DNA of 64,000 nt from Flavisolibacter longurius (lineage in GTDB: Bacteria > Bacteroidota > Bacteroidia > Chitinophagales > Chitinophagaceae), in NCBI GenBank assembly GCA_013327885.1, contig JABUMY010000006.1:1-64000 (forward strand). Reading direction: 5' to 3'. The position numbers were made by a program, and so were the translations under genes. Positions 25,114 through 34,500 of the stretch are shown piece by piece; the stretch's first letter is position 1; each line of letters starts with the position of its first letter. The notes beneath the pieces are model-generated. The model ran no database searches. It worked only from the letters and a program-made list of their open reading frames with translations, and was not told where the DNA came from.

Positions 25114-26679
25114 TTAGTCGTTGGCGCCATTCAAAATATGCACGGTTTTGTGGTAGAAAAAAGAAGCCCGTTCGGGTGTGGCGCCAATACAGACGATCCC
25201 TAATTTCCCATACTGCGAAAGAGCGCTGATCAGGTGAAACATAACACCTTCCTGCAGCGTCCCATCGTACATAAGTTCATTGCACATCGCAATATCTATT
25301 AAGTCATGTGGTGTTAGCCCTTTGTAGCGATCATCCTGCAAATTGTCCGTGCAGCGGTAGTATCGTGGATAGCCATTGGCCGTATAAAAAACGCCTTCTT
25401 CTGCATTGTATTTACCGCAGGTAAGAAATTGCAGCATGAGGTAGGGATGCGTGGTTCCTCCTTTGCGCAGGTTGATCTCGATGGCATAGTGTTTCCAATG
25501 CTCTCCTTCTTTTACACTGATAAAATCAATGGCAAAGCGACCCAGCACACCATAATTTTTTAATTCTTCTGCGACAGTTCTTCCCATTTGTGCCAACGTT
25601 TTTGCATAAGCAGCATTGGCAGGAAAGGAAGCCCCGAGGTAAACCTGCCCGTTTTCTCCGCCCAACGCCTGGTCGTGGGTGGAAATCACATCGACGATAC
25701 CGAGTGGATTGATACGGCATTGCACCGATGGCGACTGCTTGATTTCCCCGTCAATAAACTCTTCCACGATACCGCCTTCGGAACAAAACTTTTCCAGGAA
25801 ATCCACAACAGAAAGACCCCTGGCAATCACCTGCAATTGTTCTGTAAACCTGTCCCAAAGCCAAACCTCAAGATCGTGACCAAAAGGAGCACCGGCAAAA
25901 GAAAAAACAGCATTGCCTTCACCCGAAAATCCTTCATTGATCTTGACCACCGCTTTTCGAAGGTGTGGGTTTGATTGCTTTAACTGGAAAAGCGCCTCGA
26001 TGATCTCTGCTTTTGTGTGCAGGTCTTCGACACCGCGGGGAGTTGGTATATGACAGGAACGAAACAGCTTCCGCCCATTGGACTTGTTGCCCAAATGTGC
26101 CAGGTCAGGGTTGCAGCCATAAACAGGAAGATCCAGTGCATTGGCCAGTTTTCGTTCGGCTTCGGTTACGGTAAAACAGCTCAGGTGCGCCATGTGATTT
26201 GGTGGAATACTGTCTCGTATGCGCCTTACCAGCTTTGGCCGGTTTAGAATTTTTTGCGTCAGCGAAAGACTGCTGGAATCAAAGCAACTTAACAAGGTCA
26301 ATCGCTGGCGGGCATGGTAGGCCGTGATGCCGGGCAAAAGGTGCAGGTAATAATCAAGTATAACGGGGTCAATGGGCATACTGGTGATAAACACCACATG
26401 CGTATTGGGCATTCGCAGCAAGAGCAGCATGCAAAGCATTCGCTCTTCGTAATAATTTACGCCTTCTATTTTTCCGAGGATCTCGGGATCTAATGTAAGG
26501 CTCGGGATCACAACAACTGTTTTCGGCGCCAGCTTGTCGGGAAAATACTGTTCAAATTGCGCCAGGAAACTATTTTGCAGGGCTGCAAACTTTTTTCTTT
26601 CCGTATCTTTTTCCCCTCGATCATTACCCGGTCTTTGGAGAAGCGGGGGAGCAGTGGCGTTTGCTGTTTCGCTATGCAT
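25114..26679 (-). CDS. ATP-grasp peptide ligase, PGM1-like
   Basis: A 521-residue ATP-grasp enzyme resembling the peptide ligase PGM1 of pheganomycin biosynthesis. Residues about 55-190 form a pre-ATP-grasp domain (VVVIPSLTLDPEIL ... VVFITSMPIDPVILDYYLHLLPG). Residues about 195-425 are the ATP-grasp fold, with GNKSNGRKLFRSCHIPTPRG and AVVKINEGFSGEGN for nucleotide binding and a metal-binding end IDFISV ... AIEINLRKGGTTHP. A C-terminal PGM1-C-like domain (GVMFHLISALSQYGKLGIVCIG) completes the layout. Predicted activity is ATP-dependent amide-bond formation between a carboxylate and an amino acid or peptide. No partner biosynthesis genes or peptide precursor are seen nearby, so the product is unknown. 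Confidence 0.82.
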   Translation of the reverse strand: MHSETANATAPPLLQRPGNDRGEKDTERKKFAALQNSFLAQFEQYFPDKLAPKTVVVIPSLTLDPEILGKIEGVNYYEERMLCMLLLLRMPNTHVVFITSMPIDPVILDYYLHLLPGITAYHARQRLTLLSCFDSSSLSLTQKILNRPKLVRRIRDSIPPNHMAHLSCFTVTEAERKLANALDLPVYGCNPDLAHLGNKSNGRKLFRSCHIPTPRGVEDLHTKAEIIEALFQLKQSNPHLRKAVVKINEGFSGEGNAVFSFAGAPFGHDLEVWLWDRFTEQLQVIARGLSVVDFLEKFCSEGGIVEEFIDGEIKQSPSVQCRINPLGIVDVISTHDQALGGENGQVYLGASFPANAAYAKTLAQMGRTVAEELKNYGVLGRFAIDFISVKEGEHWKHYAIEINLRKGGTTHPYLMLQFLTCGKYNAEEGVFYTANGYPRYYRCTDNLQDDRYKGLTPHDLIDIAMCNELMYDGTLQEGVMFHLISALSQYGKLGIVCIGATPERASFFYHKTVHILNGAND

Positions 26680-26779
26680 GGCGGCAGTTTGAGAAAGGAA
26701 AGGAAACTAAATTTACCGGGTGCGAAGCTGACGGGTGCAAATCCAAAACATGACTCTGCGCAGTTTTTTTACATATAAA

Positions 26780-28615
26780 ATGAGTTATATGCGAATAGGC
26801 CTCCTGTTAGGGATGTTTTTCTTCCTCTGTTTTACTGCGAAAACACAGCAAAAGCCTGTGCACAAAGAAATCGGTTCGGTGCTGGAAGAAATGAGAATCT
26901 ACAACCAAAATGCCTGGAAACGGGATAGCAATGCCGGTTATGTTTTGGGGCGATTTACCGAAGATGGCTACAGGGAGGAATATCGTTTTTATAAAAAGCT
27001 AGCGGATAAGCTTTCCCGCATTCAGAAGAATACGTTGTCCTTTGACGACCAGGTGAATCTTGATCTCTTGCAGCACGAAGTGTTGGACCACCTGGCAACG
27101 GGTCGTTTTCAATCTTATCTCAATCCCATTTTGTCGGACTGGGGTTTTCATACATCACTGGCAGGAAGAGCCAACACAAGTTTTCGGACAAAAAAAGATG
27201 CGGAGGCTTATATAAGGTTGCTAAATGATGTGCCGCGTTATGTAGCGGAAAACCTGGCGTTGATGCGAAAAGGCCTGGAACGCGGCATTTCGCAACCAAA
27301 AGCCATTCTGCAAGGTTACGAAACCACCTACCGGCAACACATAGTCGACACAGTAGAAAGATCGGTTTTCTGGAAACCCTTTGCACAAAAGCCAACGGGT
27401 ATTGCGGACGATGATTGGAAAGATTTGCAAACCGCTGCAAAAATTGCGATTCGTAAAAATGTTATCCAGGCTTATCGCTCTATCGATGCCTTTTTTACCA
27501 ACGAATACCTGCCGAAAACAAGAACAACCCTTGGTGCCTCGCACTTCCCGGAGGGTACTGCCTTTTACGAAGACAGGGTGCGGCATTACACCACCACCAG
27601 CATGACGGCCGAAGAAGTTTACGCGGTGGGATTGAAAGAAGTGGACCGAATAAAAAGGGCCATGGACAGTGTGTTGCGGGTGGTAAACTTTACCGGCACC
27701 TTGCAGGAATTTATTGCCTACCTGCGTACCGATCCGAAATTTTACCCGAAAACGGGGGATGACCTGCTAAAGGAAGCATCATTTATTGCAAAGAAAGTGG
27801 ACGGGAAGCTGCCTTCGCTTTTTGGCAAGCTGCCTCGCCAGCCTTACACCGTTACCGCGGTGCCCGACTACCTTGCGCCATCGTTTACGACAGGCCGTTA
27901 TTCATCTGCACCGATTAACAGTACGAGACCTGGCGAATATTGGGTGAATACCTACAATCTTCCCAGTCGTACGCTTTATACGCTGGAGGCGTTAACCCTG
28001 CACGAATCCGTTCCCGGTCACCACCTGCAAATAGCTCTGGCGCAGGAACTATCGCACCTGCCCGAGTTTCGGCGCCGCCTTTATATCAATGCGTTTGGCG
28101 AAGGCTGGGGTTTGTACAGCGAATACCTTGGTCATGAAATGGGTTTTTACAAAGATCCCTACAGTCTTTTTGGCCGTCTAACCTACGACATGTGGCGGGC
28201 TTGCCGGCTGGTGATCGATGTGGGCATTCACCTAAAGGGTTGGACAAGAGAAGAAGCCGTCCGTTACCTCGCCGATCACACAGCGCTATCGCTTCATGAA
28301 GTAAACACAGAGGTAAACCGCTATATTTCCTGGCCCGGCCAGGCACTGGCGTATAAGATTGGCGAGATCAAAATAAAAGAGCTGCGGCAAAAAGCCGAAG
28401 CTGAATTAAAGGAGGATTTTGATGTCCGCTCTTTTCACGACATGCTCCATTCCAACGGCTCGGTGACGCTTTCTGTTTTGGAAAAAATGACGGAGCGTTT
28501 TATCCGGGAACAAAAAGCAAAGCGAAAAAAGCCTGAGCTTGTCTTACACCGTAAATGTGGAAAACTTGTCCGCCTGCCTTTTTGGAAAACGAAATCTGCT
28601 ATCTTACACGTTTAA
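26780..28615 (+). CDS. DUF885 family secreted peptidase
   Basis: A 611-residue exported protein. I place the start at the ATG of 26780 (or 26789), which directly precedes a signal peptide (MRIGLLLGMFFFLCFTAKTQ); the frame reaching back to 26735 adds nothing of protein character. DUF885 proteins resemble gluzincin-type metallopeptidases. The probable zinc motif HESVPGHH lies near residue 408, with a downstream Glu in FGEGWGLYSEYLG. Helical repeats before and after fit a TIKI-like/M32-like helical peptidase. The nucleoside permease starts 15 bp after its stop, so the two are probably co-transcribed. Its substrate is unknown. Confidence 0.85.
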   Translation: MSYMRIGLLLGMFFFLCFTAKTQQKPVHKEIGSVLEEMRIYNQNAWKRDSNAGYVLGRFTEDGYREEYRFYKKLADKLSRIQKNTLSFDDQVNLDLLQHEVLDHLATGRFQSYLNPILSDWGFHTSLAGRANTSFRTKKDAEAYIRLLNDVPRYVAENLALMRKGLERGISQPKAILQGYETTYRQHIVDTVERSVFWKPFAQKPTGIADDDWKDLQTAAKIAIRKNVIQAYRSIDAFFTNEYLPKTRTTLGASHFPEGTAFYEDRVRHYTTTSMTAEEVYAVGLKEVDRIKRAMDSVLRVVNFTGTLQEFIAYLRTDPKFYPKTGDDLLKEASFIAKKVDGKLPSLFGKLPRQPYTVTAVPDYLAPSFTTGRYSSAPINSTRPGEYWVNTYNLPSRTLYTLEALTLHESVPGHHLQIALAQELSHLPEFRRRLYINAFGEGWGLYSEYLGHEMGFYKDPYSLFGRLTYDMWRACRLVIDVGIHLKGWTREEAVRYLADHTALSLHEVNTEVNRYISWPGQALAYKIGEIKIKELRQKAEAELKEDFDVRSFHDMLHSNGSVTLSVLEKMTERFIREQKAKRKKPELVLHRKCGKLVRLPFWKTKSAILHV

Positions 28616-28630
28616 ATAATTTGGCTACAG

Positions 28631-29923
28631 ATGAATATCAAGTTTCGCTTAACCTTGATGAGTTTTCTTCAGTTTTTTGTTTGGGGTGCCTGGCTGATCA
28701 CGATTGCAACCTATTTTTTTGGCAGCGAAATGGCCAATATTGAAAACCCGGGTGCGAAATTCGGAGCCATTTTTTCCACATTGGCAATCTCCTCGCTTTT
28801 TATGCCTGCGCTAACCGGCATCATTGCCGACAAATGGATGGATGCCGAAAAACTCTATGGTATTCTTCATCTTTGCTACGCCGGTTTTTTGTTTTATGTT
28901 CCGCAGGTAACCGATGCCGATACATTGTATTATGTGATCCTTGGCGCTATGATCTGCTACATGCCTACCATCTCGCTTTCCAATTCGATTGCTTATACCA
29001 TTTTAAAACGCGAAGGGCACGACGTGGTAAAGGTATTTCCGCCTATCCGTGTATGGGGGACGATCGGCTTTATTGCCGCCATGTGGATCACCAACCTTAC
29101 CGACAGCAAAGCCAACGCCAACCAGTTTGTGATCGCCGGCATTGCGGCAGTTATCCTCGGCTTGTTTTCGTTTACCCTGCCCAAGTGCCCGCCGCAAAAA
29201 ACCATTTCAAAAGGCGCTGGCATTGTGGAGCAACTAGGACTGCAGGCTTTCCAGCTTTTTGGCAAATACAAGATGGCGCTGTTCTTTCTTTTTTCCATGT
29301 TGCTCGGTGCCGCTTTGCAATTAACCAACATGTACGGCGATACGTTTTTGGATGATTTCAAGAACAACCCTATTTACGGTCCCGAGTCCTTCGTGGTAAA
29401 ATACTCCACCATCATCATGTCCATTTCGCAGATCAGTGAAACCGCTTTTATCCTGACCATCCCTTTTTTCCTAAAGCGTTTTGGTATTAAGAATGTAATG
29501 CTGTTTTCCATGCTGGCCTGGGTGCTGCGCTTTGGGCTATTTGCCTATGGCAATCCTGCTGAAGGCTTGTGGATGATCATTCTTTCCTGCGTGGTGTACG
29601 GAATGGCCTTTGACTTTTTTAATATCTCCGGTTCACTTTTCGTGGAAACGGAAACGGATTCTTCTATCCGCTCCAGTGCCCAGGGATTGTTTATGATGAT
29701 GACAAACGGTGTGGGTGCTTTCCTCGGAAGTGTCGTTAGCGGGAAAGTGATCGATGCATTTTTTACAGGTCCCAATGGCGAAAAAGAGTGGCACGACATC
29801 TGGCTTTCTTTTGCCGGTTATGCGCTGGTAGTAGCGGTGTTGTTTGTTATTCTTTTCCGGCACAAACACAGCCCGGTTGCCGAACTGGAACATACTGGTG
29901 CCAAAGCCGTAAAGATGCATTGA
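28631..29923 (+). CDS. Nucleoside permease, NupG-like (MFS)
   Basis: A 430-residue major-facilitator protein with about 12 hydrophobic segments and the NupG/XapB-family opening (LTLMSFLQFFVWGAWLITIATYF). The loop IRVWGTIGFIAAM and the late FNISGSLFVETETDSSIRSSAQGLF are family blocks. NupG relatives import purine and pyrimidine nucleosides with a proton. It follows the DUF885 peptidase gene by 15 bp on the same strand. No nucleoside-catabolic gene is beside it. Confidence 0.88.
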   Translation: MNIKFRLTLMSFLQFFVWGAWLITIATYFFGSEMANIENPGAKFGAIFSTLAISSLFMPALTGIIADKWMDAEKLYGILHLCYAGFLFYVPQVTDADTLYYVILGAMICYMPTISLSNSIAYTILKREGHDVVKVFPPIRVWGTIGFIAAMWITNLTDSKANANQFVIAGIAAVILGLFSFTLPKCPPQKTISKGAGIVEQLGLQAFQLFGKYKMALFFLFSMLLGAALQLTNMYGDTFLDDFKNNPIYGPESFVVKYSTIIMSISQISETAFILTIPFFLKRFGIKNVMLFSMLAWVLRFGLFAYGNPAEGLWMIILSCVVYGMAFDFFNISGSLFVETETDSSIRSSAQGLFMMMTNGVGAFLGSVVSGKVIDAFFTGPNGEKEWHDIWLSFAGYALVVAVLFVILFRHKHSPVAELEHTGAKAVKMH

Positions 29924-30122
29924 TAGCATATTCGTCAACCTTTCAAATACGCTTCTGCAAACCTTTTGTTTTCCCTGCCGGCCGGGTAAAAAGCCCTGCC
30001 TGTCTTTTTTAACGCTGATCCCTTTTTCTTTTAACAATAAAGAGGAAAAAGCAGTTACGTTATGACCGAACTTAGAAGGGCAGGTAACTTTCTTCCACCA
30101 AACCGAAAGTGCCTGGGTGCCT

Positions 30123-30875
30123 ATGAAAATGCGGTTGGCTTTATTCCTACTCTTATCAATGGCGTTTGCCGGGTGTATCAAGATACTGGCGGATGACCAG
30201 CGTTTTTACGATCCCAACTTTCACCTGCAGGCTGCGGGCAGTTCTGCCAAGTCTTTTTTGAGTGCAAATGTGTTTAAATCATTACACATCGAGGTGCAGT
30301 ACATGCCTGGCGCCAAGCCTACTGAAGGCACGCTGACAAACCTGCAGAAATTCCTTCAAAAACACCTGAACAAGCCTGGCGGTATTACTTATACGCTAAC
30401 GGAAATACCTGCAGTGGCGGATACAGTCTTTAGCTTAAAGGATGTGATGGAAATGGAAGACAAGTACCGCACCCGTTTTACCACTCCCAATGAAATTGCT
30501 GTTTATGTTTTGTTTGTGGATGGGTTTTACGGCAAGCCGGATCTCCTGGGATCGGCCTATCGCAATACGTCGACGGTTTTGTTTGGAAGGCACATCCGCC
30601 AAAACTCTGAGCTTTTTAAAAAACCAAGTCGCACCTACCTGGAGTCAAGGGTTTTGCAACACGAATTTGGTCACCTGCTTGGCCTCGTAAACATTGGCAG
30701 CGAAACGCAGGATGACCACCACGACGCCGCCCACGAAAAGCATTGTACCAATAAATATTGCCTCATGTATTACCTGGCCGATACGGAAGACTATCCCAGC
30801 GTACTGGTAAAGCAAAAGCCACCGGAACTGGATGAGGCCTGCCGGAAAGACCTGAAGGCAAATGGTGGCAAGTGA
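30123..30875 (+). CDS. Metzincin-like zinc protease lipoprotein
   Basis: A 250-residue lipoprotein (lipobox MAFAGC, Cys at about 17) resembling Bacteroidota membrane metalloproteases. The zinc motif HEFGHLLGLVN starts at about residue 180. The first two histidines and Glu are present, but the third-ligand position of the HExxHxxGxxH motif is Asn. A CLMYY sequence further on looks like a metzincin Met-turn. Between them lies a Cys/His-rich loop (HHDAAHEKHC) that could supply a ligand. I start at the ATG of 30123 because the earlier frame start is a GTG without support. Convergent with trxA across a bidirectional terminator. Confidence 0.8.
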   Translation: MKMRLALFLLLSMAFAGCIKILADDQRFYDPNFHLQAAGSSAKSFLSANVFKSLHIEVQYMPGAKPTEGTLTNLQKFLQKHLNKPGGITYTLTEIPAVADTVFSLKDVMEMEDKYRTRFTTPNEIAVYVLFVDGFYGKPDLLGSAYRNTSTVLFGRHIRQNSELFKKPSRTYLESRVLQHEFGHLLGLVNIGSETQDDHHDAAHEKHCTNKYCLMYYLADTEDYPSVLVKQKPPELDEACRKDLKANGGK

Positions 30876-30970
30876 GAGAAAGGATAGTAGGATATTGTGA
30901 TATTGAGATATTGTTTGTTGACGGTTGTTAGCTGTTGCTGAATATTTTGCTGAAAGCTTTTTAAAAAACA

Positions 30971-31000
30971 AAAAACCCGGAAGATTACTCCCGGGTTTTT
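30971..31000. terminator. Bidirectional rho-independent terminator
   Basis: AAAAACCCGG and CCGGGTTTTT (30971-30980 and 30991-31000) form a 10-bp stem with T-runs on both strands. It sits between the convergent metalloprotease and trxA genes and can serve both. Confidence 0.85.
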
Positions 31001-31040
31001 TATTGAAGGCTCCGTTGCCTGTTGTCCATTGCCAATTGAC

Positions 31041-31361
31041 TTAATTAGCGTGGGCTTCGATTTTCTTCACAAAGTTTCCTTTTGGCTGAGCGCCTACCAG
31101 TTTGTCAACAACCTGTCCGTTTTTAATGAACAGAATGGCAGGAATGGACGTAATGCCATAGTTCATGCTCACCTGTGGGTTTTCATCGACGTTCAATTTA
31201 CCGATGTTCACTTTGCCATCGTATTCTTTCGACAGTTCGTCAATTACCGGCCCGATTGCACGGCAAGGGCCGCACCATTCCGCCCAAAAATCCACAATGG
31301 TTAATTTATCTGATTTTAATACTTCCGTGTCAAAGTTTGAATCTGTGAAAGCTTTTGCCAT
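31041..31361 (-). CDS. trxA: Thioredoxin
   Basis: A 106-residue cytoplasmic thioredoxin. The active site is WCGPC at about 29-33 ([14 protein letters not shown]), with the cis-Pro loop TSIPAILFI and the Gly-Gln run [14 protein letters not shown]. It reduces disulfides in ribonucleotide reductase, peroxiredoxins and other proteins. It is a single gene, with a strong -7 box upstream. A bidirectional terminator lies after it and a large hairpin, probably that of dnaE, lies upstream of its promoter. Confidence 0.97.
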   Translation of the reverse strand: MAKAFTDSNFDTEVLKSDKLTIVDFWAEWCGPCRAIGPVIDELSKEYDGKVNIGKLNVDENPQVSMNYGITSIPAILFIKNGQVVDKLVGAQPKGNFVKKIEAHAN

Positions 31362-31398
31362 AATTGTATGATTTTAAAAATTAGCAACGATAATTCCG

Positions 31399-31406
31399 CA
31401 AATTTA
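31399..31406 (-). promoter_or_regulatory. -7 box of trxA
   Basis: On the minus strand TAAATTTG matches TAnnTTTG, with 37 bases between it and the ATG. No clear -33 box was found in the hairpin region behind it. Confidence 0.55.
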
Positions 31407-31410
31407 AGCC

Positions 31411-31449
31411 CAAACCGGTTTTCTGTCATTCAGACAGAAAACCGGTTTG
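31411..31449 (-). terminator. Long perfect hairpin downstream of dnaE
   Basis: Perfect 17-bp arms (31411-31427 and 31433-31449) with a 5-base loop. It lies about 130 bp past the dnaE stop and just upstream of the trxA promoter, so it probably ends dnaE transcription. The T-run on the minus strand is weak, and the neighbouring GGTTTGG-type repeats suggest it may be a dispersed element. Confidence 0.6.
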
Positions 31450-31580
31450 GAGTTTGGCGTTAGGAGTTTGGGGTTAAAGGTCGTTTTATGGCAGTTTACA
31501 CTACATACAAACAGCATTTTTTATAAAACTGTTGTGATTTAAGACATCAACTCCAAACCCCAGACACCAAACCCCAAACC
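31444..31580. repeat. Imperfect inverted repeat pair of GGTTTGG type
   Basis: A 32-base segment at 31444-31475 matches the reverse complement of 31549-31580 at 26 of 32 positions. The second copy ends against the dnaE stop codon. Both copies are made of GTTTGG units and look like intergenic repeats with many relatives. Confidence 0.5.
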
Positions 31581-34500
31581 TATACAGTTGTCACCCGGAC
31601 ATCGATTTCCGGTGTGTTTTCAAGAAAAGCAACCATCTCGTGGTTCATTTCAAAGCCATGACCGTTGGTTTGCAGGGTAGCCTTCCAGTTGTTCTTTGGT
31701 TCCACCAGGTTAAATCGAACCGAAGAATTGCCCGGAAAGGAACGCAGGTTGGCTTCAAAAAAATCAATCATTTTTCTTTCCATGTTGCGTACATCCACTT
31801 CCAACTGCAACTGTTTTGTCAATTGGCGTTTTATGTTCTCTGCCAGCGTAATGCTGGTCAGCTTAAACTCGTATTCGGGTTTATACATCCGCTGCTTAAA
31901 GCCCCCGCAAAGCAACACCGCGGAGCCCTGCATCAGGAAGGCCTGAAAGCGCACAAAATCATCACCGAACAGAACCAGTTCCGTTTTTCCAGAATAGTCT
32001 TCCAGCACATAAGATCCAAATTTGTTTCCCTGCCGGGAAATGCGGTGGTTTGCCTGCGAAACAAGACAAAGCAGCTTAAAGCTTTTTCCCTGCGATGACA
32101 GCGTTGGCGAATCTTTTACCTCGTTAAAATCAACAAGCGGCGTAATACCGTAGTGCCGCATTTCAAAGCGGTAATGGTCTAGCGGGTGGCCACTCAGGTA
32201 AATGCCCGCTACGTCTTTTTCCTTTTCCAATTGCTCGGTCAGGGAAAGGGGAGGACAGGTGGCAATCTGCGGCGGCTTGATGTCCAGCACCGCCGGCAGG
32301 TCGCCAAACAAGGTATTGCTTGTATTGAGTGTTTGCGACTGCACAATGTTGCCGTACTTGATCATTTTTTCAAGACCCGTCTGGGTTTCGCCTTCGGCGA
32401 TGGTGGTGTACTGGGCCCGGTGCAGTTGTGGGAAAGTGTCGAAAGCACCTGCAAAAACAAGGCATTCCAGGGTTTTTTTGTTTACCGTACGCTGGTTGAT
32501 GCGGCGCATAAAATCAAAAGGATCGGTAAACGGACCTTCTTTTTCCCGCTCGGCAATGATGCTTTCCACAGCCGCTTCTCCTACGCCTTTCAATCCGCCC
32601 AATCCAAAGCGGATCTCGCCTTTTGCGTTCACCGCAAAACCTTTTCGCGATTCGTTGATATCTGGTCCCAATACCTTAATTCCCATGCGCTTGCATTCCT
32701 CCATAAAGAATGTAAGCTTTTCAATGGCGTTTGCGTTGTTCAACACCGCCGCCATGTATTCGGCAGGGTAGTGGGCTTTGAGGTAGGCCGTTTGATAGGC
32801 CACAAACGCATAGCAGGTAGAGTGCGATTTGTTAAAGGCGTACTGGGCAAATGCCTCCCAGTCGGTCCAGATCTTTTCCAGCACTTTGGCCGGGTGTCCT
32901 TTAGCAACGGCACCGCTGATAAAACCGCTCTTCATTTTATCGAGCGTCTTCCGGTCTTTTTTACCCATGGCCTTGCGCAGTACGTCGGCATCGCCTTTGG
33001 AAAAGCCAGCCAGCTTCTGCGCCAGCAACATCACCTGTTCCTGGTAAACCGTGATACCATAGGTTTCTTCCAGGTATTCGGCCATGTCGGGCAGGTCATA
33101 CACCACTTCTTCACGGCCGTGCTTGCGATCAACATATTGCGGAATGTAGGCCATCGGACCGGGACGGTACAAGGCGTTCATGGCAATCAAATCGGCAAAC
33201 TGGTCAGGCTTTAGTTCCTTCAGGTACTTCTGCATGCCCGGGCTTTCAAACTGGAAAGTGGCAATGGTTTCACCCTTCTGGTAGATCTCGTACGTCTTTT
33301 CATCATCCAGCGGCACATCATCGATCACGATGTCAACGCCATGCGCCGCTTTTATCATTTCCAGTGCATTCTTGATGATGGTAAGAGTCTTCAGTCCCAG
33401 GAAGTCCATCTTGATAACACCGGCATCTTCAATGATCTTTCCTTCGATCTGCGTTACCAAAAGATCAGAATCTTTGGCGGTGCAAACCGGTATAATGTTC
33501 ATCAGGTTGTCGGGGGCGATGATAATACCCGCGGCATGGATACCCGTATTTCGCACAGATCCTTCCAGGCGTTCGGCTTCTTTCAGCACCTGTGCCCTGA
33601 TATCCGACCCGTTATAAATGGTCCGAAGCTGCTTTACATTTTCAATATCATCGGAGCCATAACCTTCTTTTTCTTCCAGGCTTTTTTCGCCTTCCTTGGC
33701 AGTTAACGGTGCTTTTAGTACCCGGCCTAATTCTGTTCCTGGTTTATCGGGTACCAGTTTGGCCAGCGCATTCGATTCTGCCAGCGGCAGGTCCAGCACA
33801 CGGGCCACATCTTTGATGGACATTTTTGCGGCCATCGTACCATACGTAACGATCTGCGCTACCTGGTTTTTGCCATACTTCTCCACCACGTAATCGATTA
33901 CCTTCTGACGGCCTTCATCATCAAAGTCCGTATCGATATCGGGCATCGACTTCCGGTCGGGATTCAGGAAACGTTCGAAAAGAAGATCGTATTTAATAGG
34001 GTCGATGTTGGTAATGCCGATGCAATATGCTACCGCCGAACCGGCTGCCGATCCGCGACCCGGACCGATGAATACACCCAACTCACGACCGGCCCGGATA
34101 AAGTCGGATACAATCAAAAAGTATCCGGCAAAACCCATGGTTTTGATGGTGTGCAGCTCAAAGTCGAGGCGCTCCTGCGCTTTGGCATCGATCTCACCCC
34201 AACGCTGCCGGGCACCTTCAAAGGTCAGGTGCTTCAGGTATTCCCACTGGTTCAGGTTGGCATCGCCATGCACCTGGAATTCTTTCGGGATGGGGAAGGC
34301 GGGGAGGAGAATGTCTTTTTTCAGGTTCAGCAGTTCTACCCGGTCAACGATCATGTTGGTGTTGTCGATGGCCTCGGGTATATCGCTGAACAGCTTTTTC
34401 ATTTCGTCAACACCCTTGAAATAAAACTGGTCGTTGGGAAACTTAAAGCGCCGGTTCTTGTGAGACGCATCGTCGTTTACAAAATCATCAAATCCCGGGG

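Noticed and set aside
32186-33214. 342-residue plus-strand frame within dnaE
   Set aside because: Shadow of dnaE, no family features.
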